Of a stretch of 64,000 bases of DNA, positions 18,929 to 28,710 are shown piece by piece. The notes beneath the pieces are model-generated. The model saw only the letters and a program-made list of their open reading frames with translations. It was not told where the DNA came from and made no database searches. The DNA lies in NCBI RefSeq assembly GCF_002776555.1, contig NZ_CP021497.1, positions 248,001 through 312,000 of the forward strand, read 5' to 3'. The DNA comes from Candidatus Legionella polyplacis (GTDB lineage: Bacteria; Pseudomonadota; Gammaproteobacteria; Legionellales; Legionellaceae). Numbering within the stretch: the first letter of the stretch is position 1; every line of letters begins with the position of its first letter. A program made the translations under genes and the position numbers.

Positions 18929-20521
18929 TTAAACTTTAGTTGTTAAATAATTATTCTTTTTTAACCTAAAATCTAAATCAGATAAACGAATTCCAACAAT
19001 ATACAATACTAACCAATAAATTATTATTACTAAAGCAATATGTTGAAATAAAGTAATCAGCTTCATATAAATAGTTGTTTGAGTTAGGTAAACTAAGGTA
19101 TTAACATCATTTAATGAAGTATATAAATAACTTATAACTACTAAATTAGCCATTATCAACTGAATAATAAATTTCCTCCATCCATACAAAGGATAATAAA
19201 GTTTAAAACGTACTAAAAAAAATAACAAAAATCCAAAATTTATATATCCAGATATTACTGACATAAATGCAAGTATTATATAAGTTAAATTTTTTATAAA
19301 AAATAAACAAAAAATACAATTAAAAACTGTAGAAAAAACAGTTATTTTTAATGGAGTTTTAGAATCTCTAGAAGCATAAAATGCAACAGATAATACTTTA
19401 GTTAACATAAAAGCTGGAATACCAAAACTAAATATAATTAAACTTTTCTGAGTCTGTAATAAATCATAAAAAGAAAAATTTCCGTAAAAAAAACAAATTG
19501 CAATTAATGGCTTAGAATAATATATTAATCCTATAGTTGAAGGTATTGCAATCAATAATATCAAACGAAAACCTTTATCTAAAATATAAAAAAACAATTC
19601 CTTATTTTCTTTAAAAAAAACTTTAGATAACCTAGGAAACATCACTGTAGATACAGATACACCAAAAACTCCAATAGGAAAATTTATTAATCTATCAGTA
19701 TAATATAACCAAACAATACTACCTCCAGATAAAAATGAAGAAAAAAATAAATCAATTATAATATTAATTTGTAAAATAGATACTCCAAATAACCCAGGAA
19801 TCATCAATTTTAAAATATTATTTACCTCTAAATCATTCCAGATAATCTTTATTGTAAATAACAATTTTTTTTTATATAAAAAAAATAATTGAAATAAAAA
19901 TTGTATTATACCGGATAACAATACACCCCAAGATAAAGATAATACAGGATATTTAAAATAAGGAGATAAATATAATGCAAACAAAATTAAACTAATATTA
20001 ACTACAACAGGAGCAACTGCAGATACTCCAAAAAAACCATAAATATTCAATATAACACTAGACATCGCAGTTAGTGGTATAAATACCAATACAGGAAGAA
20101 TAATTTTTAACATTTCTGATGCTAAATAAAAATGTTCACTATTTTTTATAAAACCAGGAGCAAAAATAAATACTATTAAAGGAGATACAAATATTCCAAT
20201 TACTGAAACAATAAAAAAAACTAACACTAATCTTCCAATAATTCTAGAAATTAAATCTTTAATTAAAAAAAAACTATTATCTTTATGATTCTCAAATAAT
20301 ATTGGTATCAATATTTGAATAAAAGCATTCTCAGAAAATAAACACTTAATAACATTGAGTATTCTAAATACTACATAAAATACATCAATATTAGATTGTA
20401 CACCAAATAAATTAGCTAATACTATATCACGAAAAACTCCTAATATCCGTGAAAATAAGGTATTTATCGCTATTAATATAATAGAATAAAATGAATTATT
20501 ATGCTTTTTTGACAAAATCAT
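18929..20521 (-). CDS. murJ: MurJ lipid II flippase
   Basis: Inner-membrane flippase of the MOP superfamily that moves lipid II outward for peptidoglycan synthesis. From the ATG at 20519-20521 it is 530 aa with about 14 hydrophobic helices. The opening FSRILGVFRDIVLANLFG matches the family. The frame stays open to 20581 (ATG) or 20587 (GTG), but that extra stretch is not family-like. No clear ribosome site helps the choice. Its presence implies the cell still makes a peptidoglycan wall. Confidence 0.93.
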   Translation of the reverse strand: MILSKKHNNSFYSIILIAINTLFSRILGVFRDIVLANLFGVQSNIDVFYVVFRILNVIKCLFSENAFIQILIPILFENHKDNSFFLIKDLISRIIGRLVLVFFIVSVIGIFVSPLIVFIFAPGFIKNSEHFYLASEMLKIILPVLVFIPLTAMSSVILNIYGFFGVSAVAPVVVNISLILFALYLSPYFKYPVLSLSWGVLLSGIIQFLFQLFFLYKKKLLFTIKIIWNDLEVNNILKLMIPGLFGVSILQINIIIDLFFSSFLSGGSIVWLYYTDRLINFPIGVFGVSVSTVMFPRLSKVFFKENKELFFYILDKGFRLILLIAIPSTIGLIYYSKPLIAICFFYGNFSFYDLLQTQKSLIIFSFGIPAFMLTKVLSVAFYASRDSKTPLKITVFSTVFNCIFCLFFIKNLTYIILAFMSVISGYINFGFLLFFLVRFKLYYPLYGWRKFIIQLIMANLVVISYLYTSLNDVNTLVYLTQTTIYMKLITLFQHIALVIIIYWLVLYIVGIRLSDLDFRLKKNNYLTTKV

Positions 20522-20611
20522 TTTAAATTTCAAATAAAAACTTAAACACTTTTTTAGAAATATAAAATATCTATACACCATATACACATTAACATAAAAT
20601 TAATAAATTTA

Positions 20612-20640
20612 TTGACATTAATAAATAATTTAGCGATATT
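20612..20640 (+). promoter_or_regulatory. Putative sigma-70 promoter of rpsT
   Basis: A perfect TTGACA (20612-20617), 17 bases, then GATATT (20635-20640, four of six matches). The predicted start lies about 30 bases before the rpsT ATG. Confidence 0.55.
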
Positions 20641-20675
20641 AAACAATATATATATAAAATTGGAACTACAAAATA

Positions 20676-20966
20676 ATGGCTAATATTAAATCATCAATAA
20701 AACGTGCTAATCAAAACAAAAAAAAACGTCAATATAATAATAAAATAAAATCTAAATATAAAACACTAATCAAACGTGTTTTACAAAATATAGAAAAAGA
20801 AGATAATAAAAATATTAAACCATCTTATAAAAAAGCACAATCCGCAATAGATAAAGCATCAAATAAAAAAATAATACATAAAAATAAAGCTTCTAGAATA
20901 AAAAAACGTTTAAACAAACGTATAAAAAAATATTTTCAAAATCACAATAAAAAACATAAAAATTAA
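20676..20966 (+). CDS. rpsT: Ribosomal protein S20
   Basis: A primary 16S rRNA-binding protein of the small subunit. The 96 aa are close to the usual 87, with extra Lys/Asn at the end. The N-terminus MANIKSSIKRANQNKKKR and the SAIDKASNKKIIHKNKASR segment are diagnostic. It is divergent from murJ, the common gammaproteobacterial arrangement. Confidence 0.97.
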   Translation: MANIKSSIKRANQNKKKRQYNNKIKSKYKTLIKRVLQNIEKEDNKNIKPSYKKAQSAIDKASNKKIIHKNKASRIKKRLNKRIKKYFQNHNKKHKN

Positions 20967-21230
20967 AAATATATATAATATTTTAACTAATTTATAATTA
21001 AATTATTTACTATAAAAATAGTAAATACTATCTATAAATCAATAAAATTAAATATTGATGTATTAATCGATAATTAATTTTACTTACAAAATAAACAACT
21101 TTAATTAAAATTAAATAAAAATTTTTTATTTACCCAAAAAATAATAATAAAAGTACATACATAATTTAAATAAATATCTTTTAACAAAAAACAACACTAA
21201 AATATAAAATTTTAAACTTTAAAGCATATA

Positions 21231-22040
21231 TTATTTTTTCCATGCATTACCATATAAAATCTCATAAGTAAAAAAACTTATATAATTTAATATTGTTTTT
21301 TTATATAAATGTTTTAAAAACATATTAAAATTTTTATCTTTTAATAAACAATCATTAAATTCTATACAAATATCATATTTATTTCTCCTTAAAAATTTTA
21401 ATAAATATCCTATATTAGGAATACATAATTTTAATATTTCTCTATCAATAACTGGATCTAAAAAAGATTTAGATAATAATAAATTACCAATACTAAAAAT
21501 AGTTTCAAAATTTTTTATATACATATATTTATCATCAACAAACCATAATTTTTTTAATTCTTTAAAAGTATCAAAACCTAACATAGAAAATAATAAACAC
21601 CCTTTATAATTCATTACTCTGTATATTTCTTCAATAAATAAATATAGAGAATTATTTCTTAGCCTTACTTTCTCAATAAAAACAAGATCAAAAAAATTAT
21701 CTTTAAAAGGAAGATGTAACGGACTACAAGAAATTTGTAAAAATTTCTTATCTAATTCTATTTTTTTTCTTCTTTTATATTTACTTTCTAAACTAAAATC
21801 TAAATTTAAATTAACATTAATTAATGTCGAATCTGGATATAATCTAAATAATCTTAAAGTAGATAATTCTAAAGAATTACACCCAAAATTCAAAATTCTC
21901 TTAGGTTTAATTTTAAAAAAATTTAACCTATAAAATAATCGTTCTCTAATTATACTTTGAATGTAAACAAATTTTCTTACACTCAATCTTGGAAAATAAT
22001 ATAAAAACATCAACTTTATATTTCTTAATAATTTAAACAT
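21231..22040 (-). CDS. BioC-like SAM-dependent methyltransferase, degenerate motif I
   Basis: The 269 aa resemble BioC, which methylates malonyl-ACP to start biotin synthesis. They also recall the related NDUFAF5 family. Supporting stretches are LPFKDNFFDLVFIEKV (motif II/III region), FSMLGFDTFKELKKLW, LSKSFLDPVIDREIL and the ending TYEILYGNAWK. The SAM-binding motif I at 49-58 reads ILNFGCNSLE instead of the usual LDxGCGTG, and the acidic residue that binds the ribose is not where expected (VNLNLDFS). It may be an inactive or decaying enzyme. No other biotin gene lies nearby, so its pathway role cannot be settled here. Confidence 0.65.
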   Translation of the reverse strand: MFKLLRNIKLMFLYYFPRLSVRKFVYIQSIIRERLFYRLNFFKIKPKRILNFGCNSLELSTLRLFRLYPDSTLINVNLNLDFSLESKYKRRKKIELDKKFLQISCSPLHLPFKDNFFDLVFIEKVRLRNNSLYLFIEEIYRVMNYKGCLLFSMLGFDTFKELKKLWFVDDKYMYIKNFETIFSIGNLLLSKSFLDPVIDREILKLCIPNIGYLLKFLRRNKYDICIEFNDCLLKDKNFNMFLKHLYKKTILNYISFFTYEILYGNAWKK

Positions 22041-22286
22041 AAATAAAAAACATTAAAAAACAAAACTATATAATTTAAAATAATAATCACAAAATAAAAA
22101 AAATATAATTATTAATTATCATCAATAAAAAACTACCAATAAAAAACTTAACACTACTTTTATAAAAATACAAAACTTCATATTTTGAAAATAAAAATTA
22201 AATATAGTATTATATACTTTATCAATAAATAATCTAAATTAAAAATTCACTACTAAATTATCCATAAAATATCATAATAACTGTCT

Positions 22287-23345
22287 ATGCAAAATTTTCT
22301 TCAAAAAAAATTAGAAAAATTACAAAAACGCTTTGATCAAATTAACAAATTATTTCTAGATACAACCATTATCACCAACTATAAAAAATCACAAAAATTA
22401 TTAAAAGAATTTACAAAATTAAAACCAATAATAGAATTATACAATACATATAAAAATCAAAAAAATACTATAAAAAATTTAATAGAAATCTCTAAAGATA
22501 ATGACAAAGAACTTTCTATTTTAGCTAAAGAAGAAATAGAACAAACTAAAAAAACAGTATTTTCTATTGAAAAAAAAATAGAACTACTTTTCCCTATTAA
22601 AAATACACAAACCGACAGAAATGTATATTTAGAAATAAGAGCAGGGATTGGTGGTCAAGAAGCCTCAATATTTTCCAAAAACTTATTTAGAATGTATAAT
22701 CGATATGCAGAAATTAAAGGATGGAATTTAGATATCATAAATATTAGTCATAATGAGTGCGGTGGGTATAAAGAAATAATTGCTAAAATTCAAGGGAAAG
22801 AAGTCTATTCAAATTTAAAATTTGAATCAGGAGTTCATAGAGTACAACGTATACCAAAAACAGAATCACAAGGACGTATACATACTTCAGCATGCACAGT
22901 TGCTATTTTACCAGAAGCAGTAGATATAGATGAAATAATAATTCATAATAATGATTTGCGTATAGATACTTTTAAAGCATCAGGAGCTGGAGGTCAACAT
23001 GTAAATAAAACAGATTCGGCAATACGTATTACTCATATCCCTAGTAATATATCTATTGAATGTCAAGATGAAAGATCTCAACACAAAAACAAATCTAAAG
23101 CCATAGCACTTCTCAAAGCAAAATTACTAAATATAAAAAAAAATAAAAAACAAAAACAACAAGCACAAACTAGAAAATCTCTCATTGGAACAGGAGACAG
23201 ATCAGAACGAATACGTACCTATAATTTCCCAAAAAAAAGACTCACAGATCACAGAATTAATTTAACATTATACACACTTAATGATATTTTAGAAGGAAAT
23301 TTACATCCTGTAATTGAAGCATTAAAACAAAAATACCTTAACTAA
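22287..23345 (+). CDS. prfA: Peptide chain release factor 1
   Basis: Terminates translation at UAA and UAG. The 352 aa match the family (360). The codon-recognition tripeptide is PKT (190-192) and the catalytic GGQ is at 235-237 in SGAGGQHVNKTDSA. Some genes here end in TGA, so a prfB must exist elsewhere. prmC, which methylates the Gln of GGQ, follows after 26 bases. Confidence 0.97.
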   Translation: MQNFLQKKLEKLQKRFDQINKLFLDTTIITNYKKSQKLLKEFTKLKPIIELYNTYKNQKNTIKNLIEISKDNDKELSILAKEEIEQTKKTVFSIEKKIELLFPIKNTQTDRNVYLEIRAGIGGQEASIFSKNLFRMYNRYAEIKGWNLDIINISHNECGGYKEIIAKIQGKEVYSNLKFESGVHRVQRIPKTESQGRIHTSACTVAILPEAVDIDEIIIHNNDLRIDTFKASGAGGQHVNKTDSAIRITHIPSNISIECQDERSQHKNKSKAIALLKAKLLNIKKNKKQKQQAQTRKSLIGTGDRSERIRTYNFPKKRLTDHRINLTLYTLNDILEGNLHPVIEALKQKYLN

Positions 23346-23371
23346 AAAAAATCAACTACTATAAAATATAT

Positions 23372-24212
23372 ATGAAAATTAGAGAAGCATTAATAATAGC
23401 AGTAAAAAGAATAAAAAAAAATAACTCGATATTAGATGCAATAATACTATTATCATACACTTTAATGAAAACTAAAAAATATATTTATCTTAACTTAAAT
23501 AAAAATTTAACAACTCAACAAACACAAATATTTTTTTCCTTAATTAAAAAACGTTCACAGCATATACCATTATGCTATCTAACTGGAATTCAAGAATTTT
23601 GGTCTATGCCATTACATATATCTAAACATACTTTTATACCAAGACCAGAGACAGAACTTCTAATAGAAATAGCATTGAAAACTTTAAAAAAAAAAAGCAT
23701 CAGTTATAGACTTAGGAACAGGAAGCGGAGCAATAGCCTTGGCATTAGCATCAGAAAATCCACAATGGAATATAACAGCATGTGATTGCAGCAAAAAGGC
23801 TTTAAAAATTGCAAAATACAATAGCATTAAACTGAATTTAAACAATATAAAATATATTCTTTCCAACTGGTTTGATTCTATTAATTATCCAAAATATTTT
23901 GATCTGATTATATCAAACCCACCTTATATTTCTAAAAATGAATTACACTATTTAAATCATGAAGTATATTTTGAACCAAATATTGCTTTATTTGGAGGAA
24001 AAAACGGATTACAAAAGATTTATACAATTATTCAAAAAAGTTTAAAAAGACTAAAACCAGGAGGATATCTTTTAATAGAACATGGATTTAATCAAAAATA
24101 CCCAATTCAATTATTTTTAAAAAAACACAATTTTATTAATATAAACTCTTGGAATGACTTAAATAATCAACCTAGAATAACAATTGGAAAAAAACCAATA
24201 AAAACCAGTTGA
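23372..24212 (+). CDS. prmC: PrmC release factor glutamine methyltransferase, frameshifted in an A11 tract
   Basis: Methylates the Gln of the GGQ motif in release factors. The first frame runs 23372-23785 and gives correct PrmC sequence up to LLIEIALKTLKKK. It then meets eleven A's at 23686-23696 and goes out of frame. The correct continuation ASVIDLGTGSGAIALALAS (SAM motif I) starts at 23697 in the next frame and runs to a TGA at 24210-24212, including the catalytic NPPY motif. Removing one A would give one 279-aa protein, the exact family size. It may be made through slippage on the A run, may be a fresh pseudogene, or may be a sequencing error. Everything else in it is intact, which argues against long decay. 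Confidence 0.85.
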
Positions 24213-25071
24213 TATAAAAAAAAATATATTTTCTATAAAATACTATTAAATTTTTCAACAAATAAATTATTATTACAAGATAATAATATACATAAAAAAA
24301 TTTATTATCAAATCCAATATATAAAAAAATTTTAAAACCCAACTAAACCATAACTATAATATTAAAACTTAAAAAAAATACTATTCATCCTAAAAAAACT
24401 CAAAAAAATACATACATAAACAACAAGCAATTAAGCTATATTGAAAAATATTATTTAATTCCTTAAATCATTTAATGAATAAGATAAACAATACAATACA
24501 TAATATTAAAAATAAAATACCAAACTTATTAGATTTATTTAATAATACTAGTCAAGAAGAAGAATTAAATCTAAAATTAAAAATATTTAATCAAAAATAA
24601 AAATTAATTAAAAAAATCAAAAAACAATTACACGTTTAAATAGTAACTATTTTAAATATTACAAAATATGTAAAATAAAAAATAGGAATTAAACAACTAA
24701 AAATATAACCAACAACATTATTCATTAACTGTAAAATTTTATATGAAATTAAAAAAATAAATATAGTAAATTATACTATTTACAATTTTATTAAAAATAA
24801 AAACATTTTTTATAAAAAAATCTTTTAATTAAAAAATTACTAATATAGATAGTCAAAAACCTAATTCACATACTAGCTACTACTTACAGTTATCTTTGTA
24901 CAAAAAATAATTATAGTATAATATATTACTAAAAAAATTATACATACTTTTGATAAAATTTATAAAATATATAATATAATTATCTATTTAATATAGAATA
25001 AATTCTCTATATAAATAAAAAGTATAATTGATCTGTAAAAACTTTTAAAAAACCAACTAAGGTTATTCTTT
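24213..25071. other. 859-base spacer between prmC and pit
   Basis: Almost pure A/T. It contains a 41-codon open frame (24475-24600, starting MNKINNTIHN) that I cannot assign and that may be chance. A slightly GC-richer patch at 24853-24901 is followed by TATAAT at 24917-24922, a possible pit promoter. No RNA gene is visible. Confidence 0.5.
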
Positions 25072-26379
25072 ATGGATATTGCAAAAATATTTTCATTTCA
25101 CAATCATTGTATAGATCACGTAAGTATTTTAATTGTTTCATCTACAGTATTATTTTTTCTTATGACATGGGGAATCGGAGCAAATGACTTAGGAAATATA
25201 ATGAGTACAACTATTGGAGCAAAAATTATTAACTTACAACAAATAACATTTCTAATTATAATTTTTGAATTTACTGGAGCATTTATAGGTGGAAATAACG
25301 TAACAAATACAATTAGAGATAATATAATTAATATTAACCAATTACACAACTACCCTATCATAATTATAAAAGGTATGTTAAGCTCATTAATATCCTGCAC
25401 TATATGGATGAACCTATCAAGTTATTTTGGGTTACCAGTATCCATAACCAACGCTTTAGTTGGTTCCATGATAGGATTCGGAACAATAGTACTAGGACCA
25501 TACTCTGTAAATTGGAAAGAAATAATTCATATAACAACAGGATGGATAATATCCCCTTTTCTATCTGGAATTACAAGTTATATAATTTTTTTATATATAA
25601 AAAAAAATATCCTTTATCAAAAAAAAATGACTCAATCAATAAAATACAAACTTAATTTATACTTATTTCTAGTAATATCACTCTTAACTTTTATAATAAT
25701 TTTTAAAATCCTAAAACATTTTAATATACATTTAACAATTAGTAAATTTACTATATTAAATTTACTAATTGGAATTTTAATAACAATAATAATATATTAT
25801 ATTTTTATAAACAAAAAAATCTATATAAACCAATTAAATGAAAAACAGAATCATATACAAATAGAAAAGTATTTTTCAGTATTAATGATACTAACAGCAT
25901 GTGCTATGATATTTGCACATGGATCTAATGATATATCTTTAGCTATAGGACCATTATCTGTAATATATAAATTAATAACAAAAGTACACTTATATAATCA
26001 TAAAAACTATATCATAAATCATCAAAATTTAAATTTAATCAAAATTATAGGATGTATAGGAGTAATTTCTGGTTTCTTAACATATGGAAAAAAAGTAATA
26101 AATACAGTAGGAAATTCTATAACATCTTTAAATTCTATTAAATCTTTTGCCGCTACTTTCTCTACCGCTACTATTGTAGTAATCGCAAACAACACTGGAT
26201 TACCAATATCAGTAACACAAACACTAGTAGGATCTATATTTGGAATAGGAATGGAAAAAGGAAAAAAATCAATAAATCTATTCATTGTATCTAATATTGT
26301 ATTATCATGGATAATAACAATGCCAGCTACATTTATATTATCTATAATATCTTTTAAGATATTAATGTTACTTATATAA
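25072..26379 (+). CDS. pit: Low-affinity inorganic phosphate transporter, Pit family
   Basis: Proton- or metal-coupled phosphate symporter of the inner membrane. The 435 aa hold about ten hydrophobic helices. The duplicated signature is clear in both halves: GANDLGNIMSTTIGAKI near residue 37 and FAHGSNDISLAIGPLSV near residue 282. Each half also has a GLP(V/I)S(I/V)T motif. AAGG precedes the ATG. It is convergent with rpoH. The PhoU-like DUF47 partner often found beside such genes is absent here. Confidence 0.93.
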   Translation: MDIAKIFSFHNHCIDHVSILIVSSTVLFFLMTWGIGANDLGNIMSTTIGAKIINLQQITFLIIIFEFTGAFIGGNNVTNTIRDNIININQLHNYPIIIIKGMLSSLISCTIWMNLSSYFGLPVSITNALVGSMIGFGTIVLGPYSVNWKEIIHITTGWIISPFLSGITSYIIFLYIKKNILYQKKMTQSIKYKLNLYLFLVISLLTFIIIFKILKHFNIHLTISKFTILNLLIGILITIIIYYIFINKKIYINQLNEKQNHIQIEKYFSVLMILTACAMIFAHGSNDISLAIGPLSVIYKLITKVHLYNHKNYIINHQNLNLIKIIGCIGVISGFLTYGKKVINTVGNSITSLNSIKSFAATFSTATIVVIANNTGLPISVTQTLVGSIFGIGMEKGKKSINLFIVSNIVLSWIITMPATFILSIISFKILMLLI

Positions 26380-26410
26380 AAATCTTAATATTATTTTCAA
26401 CTATTAATAA

Positions 26411-26456
26411 TTAATTAATTTTTTTTATATAAAAAAATTTTATAAAAATTAATTAA
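26411..26456. terminator. Possible bidirectional terminator between pit and rpoH
   Basis: A 13-bp perfect inverted repeat (26411-26423 with 26444-26456) lies between the two convergent genes. The loop is 20 bases and T-rich/A-rich stretches lie on both sides; the right arm covers the rpoH stop. All pairs are A-T, so the stem would be weak. Confidence 0.3.
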
Positions 26457-27340
26457 AAATAATTTTTTTCAATATATAAACGTATCTTTTTCATAGCATT
26501 TTTTTCTAATTGACGAATACGTTCTGCAGAAACATTATATTTTTTTGCTAAATCATTTAAAGTAAATTTCTTATCATTTGTTAACCACCTCTTCATTAAA
26601 ATATCTTTACTCCTATTATCAAGTTTTTCTATCGCTAAAAATAATCTCTCTTTATCTTTTAAATTACTAACCTCTTTTTCAATTAAATAAGCTGGATCAT
26701 TATTACTAATATTAAATAAATAATTTAACGAAAACAATTTCATATGATCTTCATTTTCTATATTAGGAAGAGTAGAATCATATGAAACATCTATATTACC
26801 TCTAAACAACCTTTGTTCCATTACCACTACATCTTCCTTTTGAACACCTAAATTATTTGCAACCATCTCAATTTCTTCTTTACTAAACCAATTCCCCAAA
26901 CGTTTTTTTATTTGACGCAAATTAAAAAATAATTTACGCTGAGCTTTAGTAGTAGCTACCTTGACTATACGCCAATTTTTCAAAACAAATTCATGAATTT
27001 CTGCTTTAATCCAATGTACAGCAAAAGAAACCAATCTAACCCCTAATTTTGGATTAAATCTTTTAACAGCCTTCATCAAACCTATATTTCCTTCTTGAAT
27101 TAAATCATTCAAAGGCAATCCATAACCTAAATAACCTCTAGCAACACGAACTACATATCGTAAATGAGATAAAACTAAATATCGAGCAGCTTGTAAATCA
27201 CCTGTTAATTTAAAGCGTCTTGCATACTCATATTCTTCTTCAACAGTTAATATTTTTATTTGACTAATATAATGAATATAATTTTCATAAGTCTCGCAAT
27301 GGAACTTCAATGAAGTTAATTCTAACTTTTGTTTCATCAT
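26453..27340 (-). CDS. rpoH: Heat-shock sigma factor RpoH (sigma-32)
   Basis: Directs RNA polymerase to heat-shock promoters (chaperones, Lon, Clp). The 295 aa match the family (284). Region 2 is seen in LSHLRYVVRVARGYLGYG and NDLIQEGNIGLMKAV. The RpoH box QRKLFFNLRQIKK separates it from RpoD, and a region 4 helix-turn-helix lies in FTLNDLAKKYNVSAERIRQL. It sits next to ftsY with 80 bases between; in relatives ftsE and ftsX lie in that gap. Confidence 0.96.
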   Translation of the reverse strand: MMKQKLELTSLKFHCETYENYIHYISQIKILTVEEEYEYARRFKLTGDLQAARYLVLSHLRYVVRVARGYLGYGLPLNDLIQEGNIGLMKAVKRFNPKLGVRLVSFAVHWIKAEIHEFVLKNWRIVKVATTKAQRKLFFNLRQIKKRLGNWFSKEEIEMVANNLGVQKEDVVVMEQRLFRGNIDVSYDSTLPNIENEDHMKLFSLNYLFNISNNDPAYLIEKEVSNLKDKERLFLAIEKLDNRSKDILMKRWLTNDKKFTLNDLAKKYNVSAERIRQLEKNAMKKIRLYIEKNYF

Positions 27341-27420
27341 AAAATTTTAAAAATAAAAATAAAATTAATTATAAATTATATATTTTAATATTAATATATT
27401 TTTAAAGTAAAAAAATCTAT

Positions 27421-28353
27421 TTAAAAATTTTTATTAATATCAAAAAAACTTTTTACAAACAATTTAGCATTAAATGGAGAAATGTCATCCATTTTTTCAC
27501 CAAAACTTAAATAACGAAATGGAATATTAAATTCATTTGCAATATTAAATAATATACCTCCCTTAGAGGTACTATCTAATTTTGTCATAACAATTCCAGT
27601 TACACCAATAAAATCATTAAATTTACGTACTTGATTTAATGTACTCTGCCCTAAAGTAGCATCTAAAACTAATAAAACTTCACTAGGAGAATTATTATCT
27701 AGTTTAAACAACACACGTTTAATTTTCTTTAATTCTGACATTAAATTATGTTCAGTATGTAAACGTCCAGAAGTATCAATAAATAATATATCAATCTTTT
27801 CAGATTTAGAAATTTGCATAGCATTGTAAACAACAGATGCACTATCAGATTTATATTTACCAAAAATAACCCTAACATCATTAATATTAGCTAAATATTT
27901 TATCTGTTCAATAGCTCCAGATCTAAATGTATCTCCAGCACATAATGCAACATTTTTACCTAACATTTTGTAATATTTACTAAGCTTTCCTATAACTGTC
28001 GTCTTACCAACTCCATTAACTCCAACTACTAATACAGTAAATGGACTTCTATTGCATATATCAAAATTACAAAACAACTTCTCATTTCTTTTTAAAAATG
28101 ACTCCATATAACTAGATAATCTAAATATTATTTCGTCATAATCATTAAAACTGTCTTTATGTAAATTTAATTTAATATCATTTAGCATAACTTTTGATAA
28201 ACTTAATCCTACATCAGATCTTACTAATAACTCTTCCAATTCTTCAATAGAAACATAATTATCATTATCTCTTTTAAACAAATTTAAAAGATTCTTCTTA
28301 AAATAATTTTTTGTTTTATCTAGACTGGATTTTAATTTCTCAAATAAATTCAT
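27421..28353 (-). CDS. ftsY: FtsY, signal recognition particle receptor
   Basis: GTPase that receives ribosome-SRP complexes at the inner membrane. The 310 aa comprise only the N and G domains; the long acidic A domain of E. coli FtsY (497 aa) is missing. G1 is GVNGVGKTT at about 111-119, followed by DTFRSGAIEQ, DTSGRLHTE and TKLDSTSKGG. The C-terminus YLSFGEKMDDISPFNAK is standard. Membrane contact probably relies on the short N-terminal helix. It is divergent from rsmD, as in many gammaproteobacteria. Confidence 0.96.
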   Translation of the reverse strand: MNLFEKLKSSLDKTKNYFKKNLLNLFKRDNDNYVSIEELEELLVRSDVGLSLSKVMLNDIKLNLHKDSFNDYDEIIFRLSSYMESFLKRNEKLFCNFDICNRSPFTVLVVGVNGVGKTTVIGKLSKYYKMLGKNVALCAGDTFRSGAIEQIKYLANINDVRVIFGKYKSDSASVVYNAMQISKSEKIDILFIDTSGRLHTEHNLMSELKKIKRVLFKLDNNSPSEVLLVLDATLGQSTLNQVRKFNDFIGVTGIVMTKLDSTSKGGILFNIANEFNIPFRYLSFGEKMDDISPFNAKLFVKSFFDINKNF

Positions 28354-28710
28354 ACTGTAACTTTACATGCCAATATATTTATAATCACTAAAATAATGAT
28401 AAAATTTACTAAAATTTCCTTCTTTATTAAGATATTAATAAATTTCAACTATAAAAATACACTTATTACATAAATATACTATAATATAAAAATAAAATAT
28501 TAAAAAAAAACGTATATAATAATTGATTGTAGCATATCTTATAAACTATAAATAATCAACGATTAAATCGTAATAAAGAATTATGAATAAATACTGTCTT
28601 TAAAAATTTTTAAATATTAAAACCTTATTCATTAACAATATTTATTTCAATAAAAAATAAAAAAAATAACTGAATATTATCTTATGTTTTTTTAAAAACT
28701 ATATATAAAA
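28354..28710. other. Divergent spacer between ftsY and rsmD
   Basis: A 357-base A/T spacer that must hold promoters for both genes. I could not choose one with confidence. A short palindrome, ACGATTAAATCGT, lies near 28559. Confidence 0.5.

Noticed and set aside
25404..25655. 83-codon frame inside pit
   Set aside because: It is in another frame of a conserved transporter gene and has no family resemblance.
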